A stretch of DNA of 64,000 nucleotides from Andalucia godoyi (lineage: Eukaryota; Discoba; Jakobea; Jakobida; Andaluciidae), in contig VRVR01000008.1 in the NCBI GenBank assembly GCA_009859145.1, forward strand, positions 71,494-135,493. The letters are read 5' to 3'. The stretch's first letter is position 1; each line of letters starts with the position of its first letter. This document shows positions 9,183-17,498 of the stretch, piece by piece. The translations under genes and the position numbers were made by a program. Under the pieces are notes generated by a model. It ran no database searches, was not told the origin of the DNA, and was given only the letters and a program-made list of their open reading frames with translations.

Positions 9183-9584
9183 ATGACGATACCCCAAGCG
9201 AATGTCGAAGCAATAGCAACTGCTTCGGAGCGGCTGATCCAACTCGCTCGATCCGACATGTCCGATGCACTTTCGAAGCTGACGGCAGACTCGATTCCTA
9301 CGCTGTACGCCGAGGCATCCTCGTCTGTCATGTGCGCGGATCTGGTCTCGCTTTACGAAATCATGTTGCAGATGAAACCATTCACGCTGGATGCGCTGTG
9401 CGCGTTTGATCCAGTGGCCGCTGGAGTCGGTGCTCGAGTCGAGGAGCTGAGGCCGTTCTTTTCTCAAGTAATCCATCCTGCTCTTGCTATGCACCACATC
9501 AGCGAACTTCCAGACGACCATTTCGCTCGAGCTCTCTTTGAGTGGGCCGATGGAGTGTTCAGCATTGCATGCGTCTTGTCGTAG
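9183..9584 (+). CDS. Small protein of unknown function (133 aa)
   Basis: The product is not recognised. It is largely helical in appearance, with no signal peptide or membrane segment and balanced composition (little low complexity), which favours a real gene. Notable segments are SERLIQLARSDMSDAL, MLQMKPFTLDALCAFDP and ELPDDHFARALFEWADG. Its length and helix pattern would suit a subunit of a coiled-coil complex, but no family can be named. An upstream cluster of Myb-type motifs would fit cell-cycle-linked expression. Alternative: a chance ORF, less likely given its composition. Confidence 0.55.
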   Translation: MTIPQANVEAIATASERLIQLARSDMSDALSKLTADSIPTLYAEASSSVMCADLVSLYEIMLQMKPFTLDALCAFDPVAAGVGARVEELRPFFSQVIHPALAMHHISELPDDHFARALFEWADGVFSIACVLS

Positions 9585-9997
9585 TGCTCACGCTGTTTGT
9601 TTGGAAAACGTCAGAAAAAAGGAGCCTCGTGGCGTGCCGGAGAAGACAGATGAGGAGAGCAGGAATCTCAAGACCGGGGGGTCGCGGTGCATCCGTTGTT
9701 GGTTCCTTCTCTTTCGAGACCTATCGCTTCGATAACGTGTACAATCACGAATCTTTTTTTAATTTAAAATAATAATAATAAGTATCACTATAATTATTAT
9801 AATTATAAAATCCTATAACAAAAGGAGCCCATCTCTTCGTGTCTCGCATGTCATTGTGAAGGTCCTTAATTTTTGGCGCAATGTGGGGTTGTACAACACA
9901 CCATGATGTTCGTTTGTGCACTGCATTTTTCAATCGAGAAGAAAGAAACAACACGCGGAGCGGAAAGAAGAAGAAGGAAAAAAAATTGGTTCACGTT
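9585..9997. other. Convergent 3' region
   Basis: This lies between the 3' ends of the 133-aa gene and eS25. An AT-rich core with TAATAATAATAA and poly-T at 9750-9810 probably serves 3' processing on both strands. No gene was seen. Confidence 0.5.
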
Positions 9998-10321
9998 TTA
10001 CGCAGCACCGGCACGAGTGTAGCAAAGCTGGGAGTTGTGCTTGATGACGGACTTGATGAGACCCTCAGCTTCCATGTTATGGATGAGGCGGCGGGCAATC
10101 GAGGCGTTCACCTTCAGACGATCCACAAGGACGGAGGGAGTGATCGACTTGTACTTTGATCCTTCAGAAACGAACTTCTTGAGCTGCTCGGGAGTAAGAA
10201 TGACAAAGTGGTTTGCCTTCTCCTTCAAGGTCTGCTTGGACCACTTCTTCTTCTTGCCACGGTTCGACTTCTGGGCGGCAAGGGCCTTGGCGGCCTTGGA
10301 CTTCTGCTCCTTCACTGCCAT
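9998..10321 (-). CDS. RPS25: 40S ribosomal protein eS25
   Basis: This 107-residue protein of the small ribosomal subunit has the family layout. A Lys/Ala-rich N-terminus (GKKKKWSKQTLKEK) is followed by the winged-helix core: ILTPEQLKKFVSEGSKYKSITPSVL, VDRLKVNASIARRLIHNMEAEGLI and HNSQLCYTR. The ATG at 10321 gives the expected MAVKEQKSK start. The upstream in-frame extension is hydrophobic and not conserved, so it was excluded. There is no intron in the coding part. The promoter is shared with the divergent PGAP1-like gene, and an AACCCTAGG motif lies about 180 bases upstream. Confidence 0.97.
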   Translation of the reverse strand: MAVKEQKSKAAKALAAQKSNRGKKKKWSKQTLKEKANHFVILTPEQLKKFVSEGSKYKSITPSVLVDRLKVNASIARRLIHNMEAEGLIKSVIKHNSQLCYTRAGAA

Positions 10322-10827
10322 TATTGAGAGAAAAACGCAAAGCACAGAAACGAAGAAGAAGAGGAAGAAGGAAAGGGGGGGAAAAACCAAAACAAAAAAC
10401 CAAAAAAGAAAGGAAATCCAAGTGAAGCCAAAGCAATTAAAAGAGGACATTGGCCAGTTTCTCGAGAATAATGCAAAAAAACAAAAAGGGTTTTGCCATA
10501 ACCCTAGGTCTGTCAATGCCACTCCTAATCAATTGTTTCCTTAACAAAATATTTCCTTTTTTATCAGTGTCGAATGCCGGACCTTTCTCATTTTCCTCCA
10601 AAAACAAAACGACAAGCAAGTTTCCCCGCCGAAAGTCCACAACAAAAACAACATGAAATGATAGTTCAAAAAATGAAGAGAGTCTGTAACACACAGACAC
10701 ACAGTGACCGCACGTACCAAAGATAAAAAACGGAGGAAGCAGCAAAGCGGACTAACGAGTAACTGCAGCAGCTGCATCCGGAAGATCAGCAAGCAGCAGC
10801 CGCGCCGCCATAAATGAACACAAAGAC
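10322..10827. other. Divergent promoter region eS25 / PGAP1-like gene
   Basis: The region is purine-rich next to eS25. It contains ATAACCCTAGG at about 10498-10508, which resembles the telo-box seen in ribosomal-protein promoters of plants (known there, inferred here). Just before the PGAP1 start, an upstream ATG at 10814 opens a five-codon ORF that overlaps the main ATG region. Confidence 0.45.
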
Positions 10828-13635
10828 ATGATCCACCGAATACATCTTGCGCTCCTGTTTTTCTGCACGGTTTTATTCTCCAGCACAGTGCTTTGGCATT
10901 TTCTCGTGCTGGATCCTAATCTATGCCTCGATTGGAACGGCCATCCTGCTTTTCATGCATTGCACACGCACCCGGTTCTTCGCTATGCATTCTACCAATT
11001 TCAGGAAATTCAGTCTTTCTCACACTTGGATTCCTCTCCGTCTTCGTCATCCTCGCAGCTGTCGTTCGCGCACGTACCGTCACAGCTCCCACTGCAGCAA
11101 CAACAGCATGCTTTGTTTGCATTGATATTTGTTCCGGGAAATGCAGGTTCATATCGGCAATCGCGAGACTTGTTTGGCCAGATCTGCATATCAAATCCAC
11201 AACTGTGCAGCGGACGAGCTCAGATTTTGTTCTATGCAGTTGATTTTAATGAAGAACGGACGGCGTTGCAGCAAGACGACAGACTCCTCTCGCAAGTGGA
11301 GTTTACGCGATACTGCATCCAGACATTTGTATCCAGCAATGCACAAATATTGATTGTTGGGCATTCTATGGGCGGGCTTGTGGCACGCACAATGTGTGAA
11401 TTAGAACGAGAAAAAGGAGACTCGCTGTCGTTTGTCGACCGGGTGTTTGGGATCTTTACGCTGAGCACGCCGCACAGGGGACTACCCGTGTATGTTTCTC
11501 GATCGATTGCGGAGCGCTATGAATGGCTGCACAGAAGGGTTAGGAATCCTGCAGTCCCGTTCGTCACTGTTTCCGGCGGAGTTCGAGATACCCTGATTGG
11601 AACGCATTTGGTTTCTCTCTTTGACGACGATTTGCATGCCATTGGAAGCAATGTCGATGGCGTGTACGCGTCGTTGGACCACAGATGCATCATGTGGTGC
11701 ATGCAGTTTCTAGCACGCACCAATGCGTTCTTTCGCGATCTGTCGGCCCCGTTTGTCAACAATGAACTGCTTGTGTCGATGGGCGACGAAGCGGCCATAT
11801 CACGCGCGATTGCAGATGGGCAGTTTTTGACGCAGAAGCACTCTTCGCATTTCCTGAGCTTGTTTCGCAAGCACTTTATGCTTCCTATGCCTGTAGCAAA
11901 ACCAGACAGGGCCCCGGGGCTGGCGATGCGCAAGATGGAGCTCGACAAGGCGATTTCTCTGAGTCCGGCGACTTCGGCTTCTTACAGCATTTCGCTCACG
12001 CTGGATGACACGTTCTCTGCCATGGACCCAATTGTAATTGTCACAAATGCACGATCCGCCGAGCACGTGGTCTTCGGAATGGAAGCGTTCACTACCGCGC
12101 CGATGTTTCATGAATTGGAAGGCGAGCACGCAAACCCCATTGAGGAGTACTGCCTGCAAACCCAACTTGACGACTGGGTGGACTATGCGTTTGTTCATGA
12201 GCTTCCGTACTCTGATTATGGAACGGCGTCGGTGATCCCGCGCCAAATGCTCGTAGTGATTCCAAAAACAGGACATTATCCGTCGTCCTCCGCGTTTTCG
12301 AAGTCCTCCTCGGCCCAGTGTTCGCTGGTTCTCACAGTGGACGTTCCGGGAGCGCATCAGTACGATGTTCGGCTGTTTGCGTCACAAAAGTCATTTTCTC
12401 TAACGACGCACGCTTCCGAGTCCTCCTCGTTTCCAATGGCTGTGTCCTTGTGGCACCATCCGCAAGCAGCATCTGCAGACAGGGCGTCGCTCTTCATGTT
12501 ACCCTTTGTGGGAGTTCTTGGATCACAGATACGGGTGTTTGAGGATTTCAAGGAGGCAGAACCCGTCTCCACCGCCACATTCATTATGACCACGGTTACT
12601 CAGGATATTCCATACGTGCGAAGACTTCTCCGCAGCAGTGCTTTCGTTGAGAGTGCTGCGACAGCCAACAACGAACGAAAAGGGCAGGCCTTGAGGAACA
12701 AACACGAGAATTACGAATTCCGGGTGTTTGCTGTGCATCCAGGATGGACATCGGGTGCGGACTGCTCTCTTGTTGTGCAGAAGTCTTCGATGCTGGTTCG
12801 GCTTGTGCATTTCATCCGCGAAGGCCACGCATTCTTGGTGTTTCCACACACCTTCTTCTGGATCATGGTTCTGACGTCGTCCTTGTCCTCAAAGTCAGGG
12901 TCAATGAGCTTGTCCTTTCCCTCATCGCATTCTGCAATGTTCTACCTGCATCGCTTCGCATGGAAAACCGACTTTTACGCATTCTCGATCTTTCTCTTTC
13001 TTGTTTTTTGCTTTGCTGCGTATTCAGTTAGTTTATTTAGTGTCATCATCTTCTGCGCATCGCGTCTTGTTGCCTCGCTCCTCATTTCCGTGCTGTATTG
13101 GATCGGCAGCGGTGCTTCGCGTTGCAGGATGCTGTTCTGGGTCGTATTCCTTCTCGGATTTGTCATGATTGCTCTGCACGGAGACCGGTATCTGCTCGGC
13201 GTCTCCAGTCTGCTGCTTGCGTTCTTCCAGCCCGCCGCATCTGAGCATTCGGCGCCCCTGCAGTTGGAAATGTTCTGGTTCCGCCACCGCCCGTCGTTCT
13301 TCTTCCTCGGCATTCTCGGAATGCTCACGCATCCTTCATGGGGACTGATCCTGTTTGTGTTTCCCTATCCTTTCTCGCACATCGTGAAGTACTTCGCACC
13401 CGCCTCGCATGGCTCTGTGGCAGAAGATCGTGAAAGGCATCCGTCGGCTCGCGCAGTGGCCTCCTCCGGCGCCGTGCGCATGGTCGGCGTTCTCGACGAT
13501 GCCATTTCCCTGCTGGCTGGAATTGCCGTTGTGCATCTTTCTGGCGCAACTCACATGTACTGGATCTCAGATTGCGCAATCATCATGTACTTTTTCCGCT
13601 CTGTCTATTCATGCATCCTCTTCTACTACCTCTAG
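10828..13635 (+). CDS. PGAP1: GPI inositol-deacylase (PGAP1/Bst1 family)
   Basis: PGAP1/Bst1 is an ER membrane lipase that removes the acyl chain from GPI inositol, aiding ER exit of GPI-anchored proteins. The 935-residue product has an N-terminal membrane segment (7-27), FVPGNAGSY at 101-109, VDFNEE at 138-143 and the nucleophile motif GHSMGG at 178-183 (Ser180). STPHRG follows, all in family order. The C-terminal third (from about 670) has several hydrophobic segments suited to membrane spans. Length agrees with human and yeast proteins (about 920-1030). No intron. An overlapping upstream mini-ORF (ATG at 10814) might damp translation. Confidence 0.93.
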   Translation: MIHRIHLALLFFCTVLFSSTVLWHFLVLDPNLCLDWNGHPAFHALHTHPVLRYAFYQFQEIQSFSHLDSSPSSSSSQLSFAHVPSQLPLQQQQHALFALIFVPGNAGSYRQSRDLFGQICISNPQLCSGRAQILFYAVDFNEERTALQQDDRLLSQVEFTRYCIQTFVSSNAQILIVGHSMGGLVARTMCELEREKGDSLSFVDRVFGIFTLSTPHRGLPVYVSRSIAERYEWLHRRVRNPAVPFVTVSGGVRDTLIGTHLVSLFDDDLHAIGSNVDGVYASLDHRCIMWCMQFLARTNAFFRDLSAPFVNNELLVSMGDEAAISRAIADGQFLTQKHSSHFLSLFRKHFMLPMPVAKPDRAPGLAMRKMELDKAISLSPATSASYSISLTLDDTFSAMDPIVIVTNARSAEHVVFGMEAFTTAPMFHELEGEHANPIEEYCLQTQLDDWVDYAFVHELPYSDYGTASVIPRQMLVVIPKTGHYPSSSAFSKSSSAQCSLVLTVDVPGAHQYDVRLFASQKSFSLTTHASESSSFPMAVSLWHHPQAASADRASLFMLPFVGVLGSQIRVFEDFKEAEPVSTATFIMTTVTQDIPYVRRLLRSSAFVESAATANNERKGQALRNKHENYEFRVFAVHPGWTSGADCSLVVQKSSMLVRLVHFIREGHAFLVFPHTFFWIMVLTSSLSSKSGSMSLSFPSSHSAMFYLHRFAWKTDFYAFSIFLFLVFCFAAYSVSLFSVIIFCASRLVASLLISVLYWIGSGASRCRMLFWVVFLLGFVMIALHGDRYLLGVSSLLLAFFQPAASEHSAPLQLEMFWFRHRPSFFFLGILGMLTHPSWGLILFVFPYPFSHIVKYFAPASHGSVAEDRERHPSARAVASSGAVRMVGVLDDAISLLAGIAVVHLSGATHMYWISDCAIIMYFFRSVYSCILFYYL

Positions 13636-13698
13636 AATCGAAACCCGGCGTGCTTGATCCGTCCAGTGATTTTGCATAGTTGATAGGATTTTGTGATT

Positions 13699-13714
13699 CC
13701 CCCCCCCCCCCCCC
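13699..13714 (+). repeat. Poly-C run (16 C)
   Basis: A homopolymer between the convergent PGAP1-like and BLOC1S2 genes. A long BLOC1S2 3' UTR would carry it as poly-G. Run length may be imprecise in an assembly. Confidence 0.9.
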
Positions 13715-13806
13715 GCGTTCTGCAAAAAGAGCAAGTCAAGCCGTACATATATTTTTGGTTTAGAATTAAAATTTTCCTTGGCCTTCCTCCTCTGTTTCGT
13801 AGTTTT

Positions 13807-14304
13807 TTATTTGGTGATGGACGTGGAAAGCTCGGGGACGGTGGATGACGACGAGGAAGCAGGGTGTCCCACGGCAGTTTTTGAAAGAGCACGGTCGGAC
13901 TGATAAATATTAGTGAAGAGCTGCGTGAATTTCCGTTCGAGCTGTCTCGAGTATTCGTCAAGGACATAGACAGCCTTTTCAAGATCACTTGTGCCGCGCT
14001 CGACCTCGTCAATCCGACTAAAGTACGGTATGAGCTCAATGTACTTTTTCTGGACATCCGACAGCCCCTTTGCCAGGACCTGTGACTGGCTGACCATTCC
14101 ATGATACTTTTCAATTGCGATATCATTGAGCTTCTGAAGCACACTAAGATCCGCCGATGCTTCTTCGTGCTCCAACCGCGCATACTCTCCCAATTGACGA
14201 AACAGCACTTGCGAAACAGCAGCTGAATTCGGCTCCGGCCGATTCTCAAACGGCCGCGGAATCAACGGGTCTGGTACATTCAACGGTCCCGATTCAGTGC
14301 TCAT
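13807..14304 (-). CDS. BLOC1S2: BLOC-1 subunit 2 homologue
   Basis: BLOC1S2 is a small coiled-coil subunit of BLOC-1 and BORC, which act in endosome and lysosome positioning and sorting. The 165-residue protein has the family core: LFRQLGEYARLEHEEASADL, LNDIAIEKYHGM, KYIELIPYFSRIDEVE and VYVLDEYSRQLERKFTQLF. These match the animal family at SDYELLENMN, KYQELQPYLEQID and LDAYSKKLEAKF. The C-terminal 30 residues are Ser/Thr-rich. The ATG at 14304 (MSTESG) is preferred; an in-frame upstream extension is basic and unlike the family. Confidence 0.9.
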   Translation of the reverse strand: MSTESGPLNVPDPLIPRPFENRPEPNSAAVSQVLFRQLGEYARLEHEEASADLSVLQKLNDIAIEKYHGMVSQSQVLAKGLSDVQKKYIELIPYFSRIDEVERGTSDLEKAVYVLDEYSRQLERKFTQLFTNIYQSDRALSKTAVGHPASSSSSTVPELSTSITK

Positions 14305-14674
14305 TCCCTGTCCTTGCTCTTTTCTCCTTATCCAGTATCCAATGTCCAATGCTGTTTCGCAATCAATCTTCTGTTTTTTTCTCCTCGCAATCATTCAAGA
14401 ACCCCCTCCCTATTCTTTTTTTCGTTCCAGCTTCCAGCATCAACTCGGGGTATTTTCCCACTGACCACCACCCCTAGTCCCGTCCCACCGATGTGATGCT
14501 GTGCTTTATGCTTGGACTGGCTTGACGGTGGGGCGTGAATAAGTGCTTTTATGAGCAGCGTTGTTGATCTTCAGGCGCTTTCTGGCCCCTTCTTCGTGTG
14601 CTTTTCCTTCTTGTTCTTTTTCATTTTTGTGAATGTTCGTGTTGTTCGCACCCGCTCCTTATTAAGAATCTGCA
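14305..14674. other. Divergent region BLOC1S2 / histidase
   Basis: T/C-rich DNA separating two divergent starts. No ORF or RNA gene was accepted. A GT-rich stretch directly precedes the histidase ATG. Confidence 0.5.
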
Positions 14675-16450
14675 ATGAACGATCCGCGTCCTGTGATTGA
14701 GCTGAATGGTCGCTCGTTGAGCGTGTGCGCGCTGATGTCGATTGCCGACGGTACATCGCAGGTGTCTTTGTGCCCGGCTGCAATGTCCAAAGTGAGTGCT
14801 GCTCGGAAAGTCGTCGATTCCATCATTGCATCTGGGCGCATAAAGTACGGCATTAATACTGGGTTTGGTAAGTTTGCGACGGTGTCGATTGACAATGAAA
14901 AACTCACCGAGTTGCAGCACAATCTGGTCCGATCACACTCTTCGGGGGTCGGAGAGCCGCTCCCTCCGTCCCAGACTCGAGCGTTGCTTGCGCTTCGTAT
15001 CAATGCGCTCCTGAAGGGTCATTCTGGAATTGTTCCGGCGTCCCTTCATACGCTTTGTGCAATGCTCAACAAGGGGCTCGTTGCGAAAGTTCCGTGCCAA
15101 GGGACGGTCGGTGCGTCGGGAGATCTCGCGCCACTAGCGCATCTTGCATTGGCTGCTACGGGGGAGGGCTGGATCCTTGATTCGTACAGGGCTGGGCAAA
15201 AAGAGTTTGAGGCGGCAGAGGTGGTGATGGCAAGGCACGGGCTTGTGCCGCTCAAACTGGCTGCCAAGGAGGGGCTCGCGCTGATTAACGGCACACAGTT
15301 CATTTCATCGTTTGCTTGCGAAGCTCTGTTTAGAGCCAAGAGAGTTTTGGACACTGCGATTGTGGCAGCGTCACTCTCGTTGGAGGGCCTTAGAGGCACG
15401 CCGGCAAGCACGGATCCGCGCGGCCATTGGGCACGGCCCCATCCGGGACAGATGCAGGCCGCTCGGCTAATGAGACACCTGCTCCTGGCTGGAAATGAAA
15501 AATCTCCTCTCGGTGCTGCAGTTCCACATGACCATGACAGTGTCGCGCACGAGCATAGACATCACAGCCATAGTCACGATCACGATGGACATGGCCAGTA
15601 CGCAGAATCGGTTTCTCTGGTGCCTTCTGAAATCTGCAATTCCCATGCAGGATGTGGAAAGGTCCAGGACGGATACTCGCTGCGGTGCGTACCACAGGTA
15701 CATGGAATAGCCGCAGACACAATTGCTTTCGTTGAGCGTATTCTTGAAATTGAAATCAACTCGGCGACGGATAACCCCATGGTGTTTGACGAAACCCATT
15801 GGGATTCATTGTCGAAGGAGCAGCAAGAGGAGCTTTCCAAGTTTTATGCTGCCGACGAGAGAGTTATTTCGCAAGGCAACTTCCATGGCGAGTATCCTGC
15901 AAAGGCTGCGGACTACCTTGCTATTGGAGTTGCCGAGTTGGCGTCCATTTCTGAGCGCAGAATTGAGCGACTGATGAATTCAGAAATGTCAGGACTGCCC
16001 GCTTTCTTGGTTCCGTCTGGCGGTCTCCATTCTGGTTTCATGATTGCGCACTGTGCAGCCGCCTCCTTGGTTTCCGAGAACAAGGCTTTGTGCCATCCTG
16101 CGTCCGTGGACTCGATTTCGACCTCTGCAGGGCAAGAGGACCATGTTTCCATGGGCGGCTGGGCTGCGCGAAAGGCTGTGTTGGTTGTCCAGAACGTTGA
16201 ACGGGTCTTGGCAATTGAAATCATGTGTGCTTGCCAGGCGATCGATTTCCTGCGTCCACTAAAGACCTCTCCTTCTCTCGAGGCGGTGTGGAACTTCGTC
16301 AGACGTGATCTCAACATCCCGTTTCTGGCCAAGGATCGTGTGCTCTCTGACGATATCGAGAAAATCGCATGTGCTGTCCGAGCAGGTGCGATTGCAAAAG
16401 TCGCATTCGACAAGCTCCGAGAAATTGAAGGGGACGCACTTTTCCAGTAG
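14675..16450 (+). CDS. HAL: Histidine ammonia-lyase with a His-rich insertion
   Basis: Histidase deaminates L-histidine to urocanate, the first step of histidine breakdown. The 591-residue protein has YGINTGFG (58-65), the MIO-forming ASG at 147-149 within GTVGASGDLAPLAHLAL, KVQDGYSLRC, NPMVF, GNFHGE and an SAGQEDHVSMG block, all family signatures. It is longer than the usual 500-510-residue bacterial enzymes. Most of the extra length is an insert of about 50 residues just before the SEICNSH block, containing a run of His/Asp/Ser repeats (HEHRHHSHSHDHDGHG, about 290-307). That segment could bind metal. Plants lack histidase, so its presence bears on the taxon. No intron. Confidence 0.95.
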   Translation: MNDPRPVIELNGRSLSVCALMSIADGTSQVSLCPAAMSKVSAARKVVDSIIASGRIKYGINTGFGKFATVSIDNEKLTELQHNLVRSHSSGVGEPLPPSQTRALLALRINALLKGHSGIVPASLHTLCAMLNKGLVAKVPCQGTVGASGDLAPLAHLALAATGEGWILDSYRAGQKEFEAAEVVMARHGLVPLKLAAKEGLALINGTQFISSFACEALFRAKRVLDTAIVAASLSLEGLRGTPASTDPRGHWARPHPGQMQAARLMRHLLLAGNEKSPLGAAVPHDHDSVAHEHRHHSHSHDHDGHGQYAESVSLVPSEICNSHAGCGKVQDGYSLRCVPQVHGIAADTIAFVERILEIEINSATDNPMVFDETHWDSLSKEQQEELSKFYAADERVISQGNFHGEYPAKAADYLAIGVAELASISERRIERLMNSEMSGLPAFLVPSGGLHSGFMIAHCAAASLVSENKALCHPASVDSISTSAGQEDHVSMGGWAARKAVLVVQNVERVLAIEIMCACQAIDFLRPLKTSPSLEAVWNFVRRDLNIPFLAKDRVLSDDIEKIACAVRAGAIAKVAFDKLREIEGDALFQ

Positions 16451-17498
16451 ACCGTTTGCGCGCGTGCGTAATATCTGCTCTTCGTGCTGAAGTTGTTTCC
16501 TATAGTTGTTTTTTCTTTCTCTTGTCTTATTGCTTCGTTCTCTGGGGGTTTTCCAAAAAGTACTGGTGTTTTATTTTTGTGATTTTTATTATTATATTTT
16601 TTTCGCCTCCGCTTTCTTTCCCGACCTCGTTTGCTGAACCGATCGCTGTCCCGTGCCTTGTATGCAGTTCTCTCGCTTGTTCCGTTCACAATTAATCATA
16701 TAGGGCGCGAATCACATGCTAGTAGCAGGTATAGTTGTCTATTTTTATTATTTTTATTATTGTTGTTGTTATTATTACTATTTGAAAGCCCGGTAATCCA
16801 CGCAAAGACAGCTGAAACACAAATAACGTTTCAAAAGCGCTTCAACTTTCAAAGCAATTCAATGATATTTTTATAACCCTCCAACCCAAGCGTCTGGGTG
16901 GAACGGCTGTGAAGATCATCAGATAGTATGGCCTAAAGGTATGCAGGTCGAGGCCCAATGAGAGACACTGTCGAATATTGCCAACCCGATTCCTTGTAAT
17001 CGATGATGGGCGCTGATACGGATTGTAAAAGTCACTTTAGATACGCCAAGTAATCTGCTTGAGGCGCAGTATGCGAGCCAAATGTTTGGAGAGAGGTTTG
17101 GGTTGGAGAAGGGTAAATACTGTTTGAAAGAAAGCTTTAAAAAACTCCCCGATTCTCCGATACTCCGCTTTTTATTGCCGCTGAGCCGCTTTTTTTTTTC
17201 CATCCGTCTTTTCATTCGTAGGCTTTCTGGACTCTGCTGCTCATTACTCGACATCCGATCATCGATACTCTTTGTATTACTCTGCATACTGTTTGTTCGA
17301 TTCCTTTGTTGTTGTTGTTTTCTCGCGTTTTTTCTTTTCTTTTCTCCTTTTCCTTTCCGCCTTTCCTTCATTTATACATTTATTTATTTATTCAACTGCT
17401 GATTGTATATTTATTGGCACGCCTTGTCATCATCATCATCATATTGCTCTCTGTGTCACGTTTCTGGACTTGCTCTGACTTTGACTCCTACTCGTCTC
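16451..17498. other. Intergenic region with a short inverted-repeat element
   Basis: The T/A-rich 3' flank of histidase contains TTATTATTG-type repeats. A MITE-like element lies at 16873-17120, and pyrimidine-rich DNA leads to the Zn2Cys6 gene at 17499. GTATATTTATT at about 17405 could be its TATA element. No gene was accepted. Confidence 0.5.
16873..17120 (+). repeat. MITE-like inverted-repeat element, copy 1
   Basis: The ends are inverted copies of CTCCAACCCAA: ATAACCCTCCAACCCAAGCG at the left and GTTTGGGTTGGAGAAGGGTAAAT at the right. Internal blocks GTCTGGGTGG...GGCTGTGA and GATTCCTTGTAATCGATGATGGGCGCTGAT recur in copy 2 (33101-33312, inverted). The GGCGCAGTATGCGAGCCAAAT block recurs in copy 3 (62739-62863). 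It has no ORF, so it would be non-autonomous. Confidence 0.75.
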
